Made by a program: the position numbers and the translations under genes. From Hymenopus coronatus (lineage: Eukaryota; Arthropoda; Insecta; Mantodea; Hymenopodidae), in assembly GCA_030762935.1 (NCBI GenBank), contig CM060880.1:19461001-19525000 (forward strand): a DNA stretch of 64,000 nt, written 5' to 3'. How positions within the stretch are numbered: the stretch's first letter is position 1; each line of letters opens with the position of its first letter. The notes below the pieces were generated by a model. That model was given only the letters and a program-made list of their open reading frames with translations, was not told the DNA's origin and did not search any database. This document shows, piece after piece, positions 46,486 through 56,802 of the stretch.

Positions 46486-47178
46486 TCTGATGTGTTCCAT
46501 TCACATGACTTACTTTACTTCTCTGTAACAAATTATTGTTAGTAAGCTTTTTCTTCTATTTCATGCTGTCTTATTATTTAGTTCCTTGTAAATAGAAAGG
46601 AAATGGGGGAATACACTAGGCTAAACCGATAGTCAAATGTTTTAAAATGTGGTTGCTATGGGATTGAAATCCTTTTCTTTGCGTGGCCAGGAGTTGACAA
46701 GTTCCCGTATGAGAAAGTTTTAAGCATTTTGAAACTGAAATCTTTAAAACTGAGATAATATCAAGGAATATCTCGAAAACGGCCAACTCCACGAGAAAAA
46801 AAAAGTTGTATGACATAAATTGTGTGTTTTATCGAGATCTACGACTCAAGTGTATTAAGTTCCCCCCCCCCCAACTCTTACGGTTTACCAGTTATGCAAA
46901 ATTCAATAAAAATCATCCAGAATATATGAGTCTTCAGAGTCTATTCCCAGAATACACTTTATTTGGTATGTAAATAGCTTTAATATATGGATTTTAAGCA
47001 AAATCGTTAGAGCCATTTTTGAGCAAATCAAAATGTTGGAACATTTTTCCATGTAAAGGGTAGCTTAGGGTGGGGGATTTTCTCAAAATATTCGTGTCGC
47101 ATTCTTGGAAGATACTAAACTTATATACCAAGTTTGGTAATATTACCGACTTTTCGTCTTTGAGCTATGCTGTCCATA

Positions 47179-47215
<37 letters not shown>

Positions 47216-47340
47216 ATATTTTTCTAAAAATGTTTTTTTCGGACCCAAAGCATATATTTCCAGTGAAATCTCGTTATCAAATTTTGGGGTGGAATACAAT
47301 ACTTTCTCTATCCACTATGTACATGAGGGCTAGAGAAAGT
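46486..47340 (+). mobile_element. Family A, end-to-end copy
   Basis: TCTGATGTGTTCCATTCACA left end after an A-run. A 12-base C-run near 46862 replaces part of the body. CA array at 47180-47213. The palindrome is shortened around TCCACTATGTACATGAGGGC, ending at 47340. Confidence 0.86.
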
Positions 47341-47343
47341 AAA

Positions 47344-47934
47344 AATTGACGGAGAAGAAGTTCTAACTTTTAATTCGCTGCAAGAATAACGGAATTACAA
47401 CCCCCATCCTAAATTGTTAGCTTTATAATATGTTAAAATTATAACAGATACAGTGTTTTGATGTCCTGCTTAAACAAGTATTTTTGCACAAACGTGTTTT
47501 CTATACCTCTTCATCTCTTCAGCAACTTTTCTCATTTGTGATAAACGATCTATTAACAAACGCATATTTTAATTTTAACGCTAAAGTAGCAGTAAGTTTG
47601 ATATTCCGTCAACCGTCATTTTAACATGAGTTTATTGATATGGCGATTTCAATTTTCCATCGTGACTACTGAATTTTCCATATTTTCAAGGCTTTGAAAT
47701 CGCGAATATAAATTGGACACATTCGTTCACGGACGCCTGGATTATTATCAGCATTGCGCTGTTTGACGTAATGATATAGTCTGCGATATAGAATCATGTG
47801 ATAGCTGTACAGCTCCTTCGTAAAATTAAATTTTAAATTCTAACGTACATTTATTTATGATTAGGTTATGCTTTATTTTATTAGTTATTTGTGTCAGCCT
47901 ACACAACATTCACAGAAAGTTACATGTATAAAAA
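47344..47934. other. No recognisable feature
   Basis: AT-rich spacer. Confidence 0.4.
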
Positions 47935-48640
47935 TCTGATGTGTTACACTCGCATGACTTTCTCTAGTTACTTTACAAACTTCTTAAAAAGATAATTCTT
48001 CTTTCAACACTACGTTAATCGAGATAAACATTAGCAGAATTGTATCAGCAAGTACCTTAAAGTAAAATGGAACTAAGGGAATGCACTAGGCTAAAGTGAT
48101 AGTCAAATGTTTTAAAACCTATCGTTATGCGATTGTCACTGCAAATCGCTTCGTTGCTTGGCCAGGAGTAGAACAAAAGAAAAACGAACACTTCCGTCTG
48201 AGAAAAGTATAAGTACTTCGCAATTGAAACTAATTACAAGGAAACGGTAAGCTCCACGAAAAAATGTAGATGACATAACTTGTACAGCCTATTTTAACAA
48301 CATCCACATTTTTTGTATAGTAAGTTTTTGTCTATCTCTGCCGGTTTATTAATTATACAAAATTAAGCAAAATTCATCCAGAATAAACAGGTCTTTAAAA
48401 GCTATTCCCAGAAAATTCAAGATATACATTTTACTTGTGATATAAATGATTTTAATATGCGGTATTTTAATAAAAATCGTTAGAGCCATTTTTAATAAAA
48501 ACAAAATTTTCGAAAATTTTCCCATGTAAAGGGTAGTTATGGGTGGGGGGATTTTTTTGAAAATCTTCGTGTTGCATTCTTGGAAGATATCCTACTTAAA
48601 TTCCAAGTTTGGTATTTGACCATCTTTTCGTTTATGTGTG
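47935..48640 (+). mobile_element. Family A, 3'-truncated
   Basis: Good left end (TCTGATGTGTTACACTCGCA) and body through GTTATGGGTGGGGGG and TGTTGCATTCTTGGAAGATA. It breaks off after TTTTCGTTTATGTGTGCGCG, before the CA array. Confidence 0.82.
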
Positions 48641-48757
48641 CGCGCTTTGCCTCAAGGTAGTGCATTATACCTTGGTATCAACTATTTATTTCAAAATAGA
48701 CAACTGCGAAAGTCATTTTGGATGTTTTATTGTAAGTACACATTTCCTTTTAATGTA

Positions 48758-48786
48758 CCTATCTACCATATACCTGGGTAGATAGG
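48758..48786. repeat. Small perfect hairpin
   Basis: CCTATCTACC and its exact reverse complement GGTAGATAGG are separated by 9 bases. No surrounding gene or T-run makes it a clear terminator or RNA structure. Confidence 0.5.
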
Positions 48787-48884
48787 GGAAGTAACTTAAA
48801 ACACTTCAGGACATACTAGTGAACGCCTGGTTTCAAATGCCTGTTGATTAGCGGACTTACTATGGATCAGATAAGAGTATTCAT

Positions 48885-49050
48885 GGATGGAGTTTTAGTC
48901 CAATGCTATTATGAAAGTGAGGAAGTAGATGATATGAAATGGATAAGAAAAGTGATGAATTGATGACAGGGCACTTGATGAAATGAATGGCGGAGAAAAG
49001 CTGCCCAATCGCCACTTCGACCATCACCAATCCTACATACGATCCCCTGG
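48885..49050 (-). mobile_element. SINE family 3, head-decayed
   Basis: GTGAGGAAGTAGATGATATG, then CACTTGATGAAATGAATGGC, GGAGAAAAGCTGCCCA and TACATACGATCCCC. The tRNA-like head is shortened where the next family A fragment starts. Confidence 0.7.
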
Positions 49051-49054
49051 AATT

Positions 49055-49417
49055 GAATTGATATTTTAAAATACACAATTTATGTCGTATACATTTTTTC
49101 GTGGAGTTTGCCATTTTCGAGATACTCCTTTTTATTAGTTTCAATTGTAAAGTAGTTATACTTTTCTCAGACAGAAAGTGCCCGTTTTTCTTTTGTTCTA
49201 CTCCTGGCCAAGCAAATGACAATCGCATAACGACAGATTTTAAACATTATCACTGTAGCATAGCGCATTCTTTTAGCTCCCTTCTACTTATAAGCAACTA
49301 AGTAATAAGAACATTCTGCTAATGTTTATCTCGATTAGCATGTGTTGAAAGAAGAATAATCTTTTGTAAGAAGTTTGTTTGTAGAGCAGCTAGAGAAAGT
49401 CATGAGTGTAACACAGA
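49055..49417 (-). mobile_element. Family A, outer half between two SINEs
   Basis: From ATTTTAAAATACACAATTTA through GCCATTTTCGAGATACTCC and GTTTATCTCGATTAGCATG to a slightly shortened outer end. SINE family 3 copies lie directly on both sides. Confidence 0.75.
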
Positions 49418-49427
49418 TTTATTTTGA

Positions 49428-49585
49428 TAGAGTTTAACGCCCAAATGAAATGAAGATGGAGCACCGTGGAAGCGATGGTGGGGGAAACCGGAGAAAATCA
49501 GCCTCCACGCCGCTTTGTCCACAAATCTCACATGCTGTGTCTTGTGATCTAGGTGAGAGGCGAATGGCCACGGCACGGCCCCGTA
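49428..49585 (-). mobile_element. SINE family 3, shortened
   Basis: GAGTTTAACGCCC, GAAGATGGAGCACCG, GGTGGGGGAAACCGGAG, CCACGCCGCTTTGTCCAC, then a compressed head ending GGCACGGCC. It has internal deletions relative to 29515-29718. Confidence 0.75.
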
Positions 49586-49589
49586 ATAG

Positions 49590-50297
49590 CTGCTGAAATC
49601 ACTTAAAGGGGTTATGTATGAAGAAAACACGACAAAAGCAAGTGTACCACTGGCGCTTTATCGATCCTCTCTCTCGCATACACAGAGCAGACCGAGAGGA
49701 CAGATTCTGCTATCTGTGCTGTGTGGATTTTATTTAAAACCAACAAATTCCGCGGTTCGCTTGCTGATTTCAGCACACAGAGTTGCTACAAATAAAAGAG
49801 CTCTGTTTTACAGGGAATCAAATGTTCGGTGGCATTTAAAAGCCAGAATCTGCGAGATATGTAAAAGCCATTTCAAATATTCGACTGACGAGAATGTTAT
49901 TTATATTCCCCAACACCAGAGATAGCGAATAAACAGATCTCCCGGGGCTTTCACGCTTAGCAGTTATTAACAAGTAATTCGCATGTATTTTATTTGCCTG
50001 TACACGTCGAGAGAATTATCCTACATGAATGCGGCTACTGTGTGAATACAGCGAAACCAACGCATTTGCTACGTCAACACTGCAATTTAAAAGTCTTAAA
50101 ACGGCAGATTATAATTATACATAGAAATCAGTGGCATTCATGTATCAGTCTATTTTGTACCGTTTCAATATGTGAGCATTAAGAGAAACAACCGTACACT
50201 TCAATAGATTTAAAACATATTTTTCCAAAATACTCGAATACATTTCCGACATTCGAACAGTTCATATTTTAACAGAGGGCTACTTACAATATAAAAA
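49590..50297. other. No recognisable gene
   Basis: A 103-codon + frame at 49614-49925 has two CxxC-like cysteines late in the frame but no domain that I recognise. It could be an exon or chance. Confidence 0.35.
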
Positions 50298-51050
50298 TCT
50301 GATGTGTTCCATTCACATGACTTTCTCTACATATCTGTAACAAATTATTGTTAAAAGCCCATTCCTATATCTACCTCTTGCTAATCGAAATGAATATTAG
50401 CCGAAATTGTATTATTTCTTGCTTCCTTTTAAGTACAAAGGAAATAAGAGAATAAGGATAGTCAAATATTTGAAAAGCTGGTTCTTTGTATGACCAGGAG
50501 TTGACAAATTCCCGTATGTGAAAAGTTTAAGTATTTTAAAATTGAAACTAATGACAAGGGATATCTTGGAAACGGTCAACTCCACGAAAACATGTATATG
50601 TCAGACTGTGTGTTTTAACATGGTCTACATTTTTGTGCGTTAAGATTTTCTCTATCTCTTAAGGTTTAATAGTCATTCAGAATGAAGAGAGATTCACGTT
50701 CCCAGAAAATTCAAGATATACACCCTATATGTCATGTAAATATCTTTAATAAATGGTATTTTAATCAACATTATTAGAGCCGTATTCTCATTTTTTTCCA
50801 TGTAAAGGGTAGTTTGGAGTGGGGGAATTTTCCTCGAAATCTTTGAAAATACTTAACTTAAATACCAAGTTTGAGATTTCATCGACTTTTCGTTTTTGAG
50901 TTATTGTGATCACAGACACGCACACATACTTCTTTGTGAATATGATTGTATACAGGGGACCCTAAAACGTGTATTTCCGTTGAAATCTCGATATCGAAAT
51001 TGTTGATGAAGCGCAATACCTTCTCTACCTATGCACTAAATAGAGAAAGT
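50298..51050 (+). mobile_element. Family A, end-to-end copy
   Basis: TCTGATGTGTTCCATTCACA left end. Several small deletions in the body, CA array reduced to a few units near 50921-50928, and shortened palindrome (CTTCTCTACC ... TAGAGAAAGT) ending at 51050. Confidence 0.85.
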
Positions 51051-51054
51051 AAAA

Positions 51055-51504
51055 ATTGCTACCTAATATTTGTGCAACTGGAATTATTTTGCATTTTTAA
51101 GCCATTGCGCAATAACTACGAGAGATTTTCATTTAACGTATCCTGCCAGAAAAATTAACGGCGCTATAATTAGATATTTGTTATATCCTTTAAAAGACTA
51201 CTGTTCATCAACATACTAAAAGTGTCCATACTGACCTACGTAAAATAAAATGAGATGCCCTCACTATTAACTTCAGTCTCACCGGTAACTCAGAAGTCTC
51301 CATCATGAACGAAGGCGGTAAATTAAAGTTGCAAGAAGAGGAAAAGAACAGTTTTGCAAGCACGTGACGGTTTGGCACGAAAGCAACTCAATAGTCCTCT
51401 TATATATTAATGCACTACATAATACGGTAATTTCACCTTATGTTTCGTCATGAAAGTGTTCGAAACGTAGAGTAGATTTATGGAGTCAAATTTCATATCA
51501 AAAC
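51055..51504. other. Flank of the hAT element
   Basis: No gene is visible. It contains a 24-bp sequence (51297-51320) that recurs in inverted form at 54000-54022 beyond the hAT element. Confidence 0.45.
51297..51320 (+). repeat. Inverted repeat, left arm, outside the hAT
   Basis: Includes GAACGAAGGCGGTA, an exact 14-base match to the reverse complement of 54000-54013. The 8-9 bases outward match with small changes. Confidence 0.5.
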
Positions 51505-51763
51505 AGCTAGAGCAACGGTTCTCAACCGGATTGGCTAAGGGGTGCCGCGAGATATTGAGATAAACAAACCAAAAAAAAAATACCTTCTACTGAAGCCTTA
51601 AGTCTTGTAAGGTCTTGAAATAAAATAAGTCAAATCAATTACTCTCATGCACGGCAGATGGTGATAGTGGTCGATTCATTTCAATAATTCAGTTATACTA
51701 GTATCCCACAGATGGCATTACAGCTATACCCTGCCGAACATTCCCGAGACTTCGACAGATGAA

Positions 51764-51798
51764 TATATAAAAGTGTACGCCGCTTGGCGCTTTCAGTT
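51764..51798 (+). promoter_or_regulatory. Core promoter of the hAT transposase (TATA + initiator)
   Basis: TATATAAAAG begins at 51764, and a TCAGTT initiator has its A at 51795, 31 bases downstream. That is the standard TATA-to-start spacing. TCAGT is the typical arthropod initiator. The ATG at 51831 would leave a 36-base leader. Confidence 0.65.
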
Positions 51799-51830
51799 GT
51801 CTTCCTCGCGTTGATTCACAGTGTTTAGCT

Positions 51831-52991
51831 ATGGATAAGTTCATTGTTAAACGTAAACGTCAGGACAGAGAAAGTGAACAGTCGGCTCCTACTGCTTGCT
51901 TTAAGAAGCCAAATCTTACAGTTTCTCCCGGACCGTCGAATTCACCACATAAAGAAGACAAACGAAAGAAAAGAACATACCAGCACAGTTACTTAGCGTA
52001 TGGATTTAAGTGGAATAACAACGAGGAAACACTTGGCGAAACACTTAGCAACGAGGCCATGGTACCTAGCAAACTGAAGCGGCATCTTACAACAAAGCAT
52101 CCTAGTGTGTCACAGAAAAGTGTAATGTATTTTTCACATATATTAGAAGGGGAGAAGAAAAAAGCTGTGCGAATGGTAAAGAGAATGACCATAGGTGATA
52201 CTGCTCTTGAAGCCACATTTAAAGTACCAGAACTGATAGCTAAAAAAAAGAAACCTCATACTCTTGGAGAGGAATCCATTGGCCCTGCATGTCAAGTTAT
52301 AGTTTCAACAATACTTGGCGAAGGAGCAGCTAATCAAATTTCTAAAGTTCCTCTGTCCAACAACACAATCAGCCGCAGGATATCTGAAATGTCATGCAAT
52401 ATCAACGAACAAGTCACGGAGAAAATAAAAACTTATAGAACATTTGCTTTGCAAGTAGATGAGAGTCTCGATATTGGTGACAAACCGCAACTCCTTGGTT
52501 TTATCAGATATATTGATGAAAAAGATATTAGTGAACAGTTTCCGTTCTGTAGACTGCTGGAGACTACAACCACAGGCCATGATATTTTCGTTTCTATTAA
52601 TTCCTATCTCAATGACCATGATCTTTCATGGAAAGACTGTTGTGGTATATGTACAGATGGTGCACCATCGTCTGGGAAAATTAAAGGTTTTACTGCCAGA
52701 GCTCCCAATGAAAATCCATCCATTATTATAACTCACTGCTTTCTGCATAGAGAGGCATTAGTCGTGAAAACGTGTAATGAAGATTTTGCTGAAGTGTTTA
52801 ACCAAGTTGTGAAAATGGTGAACTATATGAAGTCTCGACCTTTAAAGTGCAGAATTTTTGAACATTTATGTCGCGCAACGGATGCAGTTCATACCTCTTT
52901 GTTACTTCACACAGAAGTAAGGTGGTTGTCGCGGGGTCGTGTATTGAACCGGTTTCTCGAACTTAAAGAACAGCTAAAAACCTTTTTTTAA
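51831..52991 (+). pseudogene. hAT transposase (ZBED type), N-terminal and catalytic part, frameshifted
   Basis: The 386-codon frame starts at the first ATG after a TATA/initiator pair. It encodes a transposase of the FAM200/ZBED-like hAT group. Residues 46-91 correspond to the BED zinc finger, but only the histidine half (HLTTKH, 85-90) remains. There is no cysteine between C23 and C154, so the usual CxxC pair is absent. Residues 200-386 hold the RNase-H-like catalytic fold. The likely acidic triad is D210 (QVDES), D276 (CTDGAPS) and E362 (TEVRWLSRG). The frame ends at a TAA created in a seven-T run (52983-52989). Removing one base restores the frame into 52990-53718, so this is a one-base frameshift. 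The missing cysteines sit beside two GAAACACTT copies at 52026-52034 and 52038-52046, suggesting a small deletion. Family assignment is secure. Loss of function is inferred. Confidence 0.93.
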
Positions 52992-53718
52992 GGATGAAAA
53001 TCAAGACACATTTCATGAGCTCTTACTAAGTGATTCTTGGTGTTTTGAACTGTCGTATCTGGCAGATATTTTTCATAAGCTGAATGAACTGAATGTTTCG
53101 ATGCAGGGTCGACATGAAACAATAATCTCCTCAACCAATAAAATGAAAGGTTTTAAAAGAAAACTTAGTTCTTGGAAGTCTGCAGTTCAAAAAGGAGATT
53201 TGTCGAACTTTCCATCTCTTCTTAATGTGGCAGGAGATAAAGATCTGGGTAAACTGAAAGACCGCATTTGTGATCACTTATCAAGATTGCAAGATGCAAT
53301 AGATGCGTACTTTCCAACTATTTCCACTACGAATCTCGACTGGGTTGGCTCCCCATTTGATTTCGTAGATAGTGCAGAGGAAATAGATTTCATTGCTTGC
53401 GAACGAGATGAATTTATTGATCTTTGCGCTGATTCCACACTCAAAGGTAAGTTCACCAAGAGTGAGGCGTCGGTGGCTAGTTTTTGGCTTCAACGGAGAG
53501 AGGAGTACCCTAACCTAATGAAGAAAGCAATTAACGCACTTTTGCCCTTTTCAACATCCTATCTATGCGAGCAAGCCTTCTCTGCTATGGTGACAATAAA
53601 ATGCAAAGCAAGAAATAGACTGAATAACCTTGAGGATGATTTGCGTGTTTCACTGTCAACTGTAAGACCCGACATCACATATCTGTGCTCTAAGCATCAA
53701 TCACAAGTTTCACATTAA
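52990..53718 (+). pseudogene. hAT transposase, C-terminal part after the frameshift
   Basis: This frame runs without a stop from 52990, immediately after the T-run, to a TAA at 53716-53718. The first usable ATG within it is 53101. It continues the transposase from the insertion domain to the hAT C-terminal dimerisation domain. That domain is recognisable in the LPFSTSYLCEQAFSAM block (codons near 53544-53591), followed by KARNRLNN. With the upstream part the protein would be about 629 residues, normal for this group. A polyadenylation signal AATAAA lies at 53819-53824, inside the element. No other stop or frameshift interrupts this half. Confidence 0.93.
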
Positions 53719-53818
53719 TCATTAATCGAACAAAATTTATTGATGTATTTTTACTCAGTGATTGTAGTAAAGTTTACTGTATTATGTTATGGTGTACGTT
53801 TTTATTACATAATATTTC

Positions 53819-53824
53819 AATAAA
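53819..53824 (+). promoter_or_regulatory. Polyadenylation signal of the hAT transposase
   Basis: AATAAA about 100 bases after the transposase stop and inside the right TIR. Confidence 0.55.
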
Positions 53825-53905
53825 TTAACATATTAAGCTTAATTTTCTTTTAATTCAAGGAAGGGTGCCGTGAACTTCAAAAGGTTGGGAAACACTGAGC
53901 TAGAG

Positions 53906-54437
53906 GTTCACACTTATACTGAAGCGGATTATCGCTGGTTAGTTACGTAGCAGTTATCCATGGGGTGAATATGACGATAAAGAGGGTTTGCTACTGTGCT
54001 ACCGCCTTCGTTCGTGAGGAGATTAACTTGTGTGGTGCATCATTTAAATTATTTGGCAGATGTAAGTATCTACCATTTACTTTTTGGGATGAATTCTAAT
54101 CTTTTACTCCTTTTAGCTGCTATGATCTGGCTTAAGTTTCTACTATTTGATATTTAGGACTTGCCTACAGTTGACGTAGTTATAATTACTCCTGAGATAA
54201 CAATATAAGCATGATTTGGTATGGCGTTCCCACTGCAGAAAAAGGAAAAACGGAAGAAATAAATAAAAAAAGATGTAGAGACCGACGGGTATACGAGATC
54301 GTTCAGGCAAACTCGAGAACTGGCGATTTGCAGTTCCACTAGAGAGATTTGTGGAGATGCAGAGAGAGAACAGTAGATTACAATGAAGTTACGTAGAAAG
54401 ATGGGCGGTTAGAGGAGAAAAAAAAAAAAAAAGGGAG
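53906..54437. other. Flank of the hAT element
   Basis: No gene is visible. An A16 run lies at 54418-54433, just before the SINE. Contains the right arm of the outer inverted repeat. Confidence 0.45.
54000..54022 (-). repeat. Inverted repeat, right arm, outside the hAT
   Basis: TACCGCCTTCGTTC is the exact reverse complement of the core at 51307-51320. About 8 further bases match imperfectly. Without the hAT insertion the two arms would be only about 290 bp apart. Confidence 0.5.
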
Positions 54438-54721
54438 TTATATTTATGGACGCTCTTTAACTGCTGTGGTTCTCAGCGTCCCATTCTAAATTGTGCGTGA
54501 AAGACCGCTTAATGTTGCTCAGAGGCCTCTCTATTAGGCTTGAGGTTCTTTTACGTGTCATAAATCTACGACACGGGACCAACGGCTTTACTTCCGTTCC
54601 GAAGTAAGCCATGCTAAGGATTTTTACGTCTGAAAAAAGTCCATCGTCCTCCGCCAGGTTTGAACCCGCAACCTTGGACTCGTATTAAGTGAGCATGGTA
54701 ACCATTACACCATAGAGGGCG
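54438..54721 (-). mobile_element. SINE family 2, full length
   Basis: Minus-sense copy. The tail TTATATTTATGGACGCTC is at the left, TAAATCTACGACACGGGACC in the body, and the head at the right with minus-strand A box GTGTAATGGTTACCATG and B box GGGTTCAAACC. The flanks are purine-rich, so a target duplication cannot be defined with confidence. Confidence 0.88.
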
Positions 54722-54900
54722 AGGAGAGGAAATAATTTAAGAGAAAACGAAACGGAGGCATGAGCAAGAAAGAGGAGAGAGAAAAGGGAGTGGGGAGGGA
54801 AATAAAGAGAGGCGAGGTTAGAGGAAATAAAAGAGGAATGGGGAGAGGAGGAGTGAAGATAACAAGAAGAAAAAAAAGAAAAGATGAAAACAATAAGAAA
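54722..54900 (+). repeat. Polypurine tract
   Basis: About 180 bases that are almost all A and G on the + strand (GAGAGGAAATAA, AAAGAGGAGAGAG, GGGAGAGGAGGAGTG). It starts at the end of the SINE. The long minus-strand Ser/Leu/Phe frames here are a by-product of this composition. Confidence 0.85.
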
Positions 54901-55391
54901 ACCTGTATAAAACATTGTTAAAGGGCAAAGATTGCTAATTCTAAAGAAATGTTTGCAGAACAATGCGTTAACAGATATGCCAGGGAAAGCACAACTGGAG
55001 ATATACATCCTGTTTTCAATTGCAAATGCACGCGCTGCTTAATTCGGGCGTCGTTTGCACAGATTTACTTCCCTGCGTCTTGTAAGTATAGCTCTAATGC
55101 TTCTTGAAATATTTAACATTCAGACCTGGCAATGAAACTTCCAGTTCAACAGTAACGTTGGTTGGCCAACTGCTTCCAGATGTTCTCAAAGCTCCCTTTA
55201 CTCCCGCCTTTTAGGTCTGCGAGTAGAGAAAATTCTTTTATGAATTTTGAAAGACAACTTTTTCCATCCACTTAGATGCTGAAATTTTTACGAGCTTTTT
55301 TTTTTCCTTGCAGACATGCAGAGAGTTATCAGAGACAAGAGCTTTAAATATGTTTTAACCATTAATGCCGTGTGATGGCTTGGAGTAGAAA
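54901..55391. other. No recognisable feature
   Basis: Unique-looking spacer. Confidence 0.4.
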
Positions 55392-56379
55392 TCTGATGTG
55401 GACATTCACAAGACTGTTACTACCCAATGTAAAATTCACATGCACCGATGCAAAAAGTGATTGTTTTATTCTCGTTATAGTTATTCAAAACACTTTTGTC
55501 TAGGATTTATTTCAAACTAGCGGAAATGCCTTGTTTTGCGAGGTGGTTTCACGTGTTTGAAAAGAAGTATAATACATATTTAACATTTTGTTTGTTTATA
55601 ACAGTCTGTGTTTATGTATGTTCCTTAGGCACCTTCATTTTATGACAAGAGTAAAAATACTGTTGAGCTGACATCACAAACCCCACACCAGAGGCGTAGA
55701 AAATCTTCGGGGGTAATTTGGAGACTTAAGCACGAAACCAAACAAAAATCAAAGGTGATTTGTTTTCTTTATACCTATTAGAACTGATAACAATAGCCTT
55801 GCCATTACGGCACAGAAGATTGAAAGTATATATTAGTGTTCCATATAAGGGGTAGTTCGGGATGAAAGGATTTATTGAAAATCTTCGTGTCGCATCCTTG
55901 GAAGTGGAGAATTTAAATATCAAGTTTGATATTTTATATAATTTTCATTTTCTAGTTATGCTGTTCTCAGATACACACATGGACCTTTTTCTAAAAATGT
56001 CCTTGTTTTATTCATGCAACCTATAAACATATTTCCACTGAAATTTCGACATCGAATTTTTGAGTGGAGAGGCCCTTATGGCGAATAGGTAATGCAAATA
56101 ACTGCAAATTTATCAGCGATCTAACTGCAAATTTATCAGCAATCTAGCTGAATTGTTAAACGACGCACAGCGTAGTGCATGTGGGTGAACTCGGAAATGT
56201 AGACAGAATGAATCCTTAGCGTTGTGAAGTCACTAGATATCAGAGTGAAAAAGCGTACTAAATGTCTGCTGCTTCCGAAACTGCGCGAAACCTATGAATA
56301 AAGACAGGGGTCCGAGTGCTCAAGAAAATATGCGTGCATAGTAATACTTCCCCTACTTACGACACGTAGTAGAGAAAGC
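55392..56379 (+). mobile_element. Family A, decayed, interrupted copy
   Basis: Left end TCTGATGTGGACATTCACAA. Part of the body is replaced by unrelated sequence up to 55838. The 3' part is recognisable from GGGGTAGTTCGGGATG to ATCGAATTTTTGAGTGGAG. About 270 bp of foreign sequence follows (56075-56345), then a palindrome remnant ending GTAGAGAAAGC at 56379. Confidence 0.65.
56099..56144 (+). repeat. Two-unit tandem repeat of 23 bp
   Basis: AACTGCAAATTTATCAGC occurs twice in a row. The units differ by one base (GCGATCT / GCAATCT). Confidence 0.75.
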
Positions 56380-56384
56380 AAAAA

Positions 56385-56800
56385 CTATGTGCGACTCGCT
56401 CACCGTCTCATCTCATAAGCAAGGCCGGTAAAGCGAAGGCCACTTTCGCGAGTTCCGCAATAGCGGATTTTTACTTGAAACAGCCCCGATGAGTCGTGCA
56501 ACTCTTAACGCTAGAAGGGATATCTGCATCGTCAAATACGGAGCAACCAGCCACCTGGTACGTGCGTAGTTTTAGTTTCCTTTACATGAATGTATACGTA
56601 CGCTTGCGGTTATTGCTGAAAAGCTTTCGGAGATAAATTTACTTAATTATGATAAGCTCTCAGTTCAAAGATTATTTTATAGTTGTCGCTTCTTGCAACA
56701 GTGAGGAATACATGTGAATCATCAGCGTTTGTCTATTGTGAGAGGATCTTCGTTCTTGCACCAATTAGTCCCTACATTTTCAAGTTCTGCTATATATATG
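56385..56800. other. No recognisable feature
   Basis: Slightly GC-richer at 56395-56560. No tRNA fold, domain or repeat relationship found. Confidence 0.4.
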
Positions 56801-56802
56801 TT

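Larger units (their letters stand above)
51505..53905 (+). mobile_element. hAT-superfamily DNA transposon, complete but defective
   Basis: The element spans 51513-53897 (2,385 bp) between identical 8-bp target duplications AGCTAGAG at 51505-51512 and 53898-53905. Terminal inverted repeats are imperfect: CAACGGTTCTCAACC at the left against CAGTGTTTCCCAACC (reverse complement) at the right. Both resemble the usual hAT start CAGNGNTTCTCAACC. An 8-bp duplication, TIRs of this type and a ZBED-type hAT transposase gene together identify the superfamily securely. The exact duplication argues that the insertion is not very old, although the transposase is broken. Confidence 0.96.

Noticed and set aside
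54685..55008. 107-codon minus-strand hydrophobic frame
   Set aside because: It is produced by the polypurine tract (T/C-rich on the other strand) and overlaps the SINE.
56488..56535. Possible hammerhead ribozyme (CCGATGAG core-like)
   Set aside because: The invariant CTGATGA core is not matched, and the required second core and stems could not be placed.
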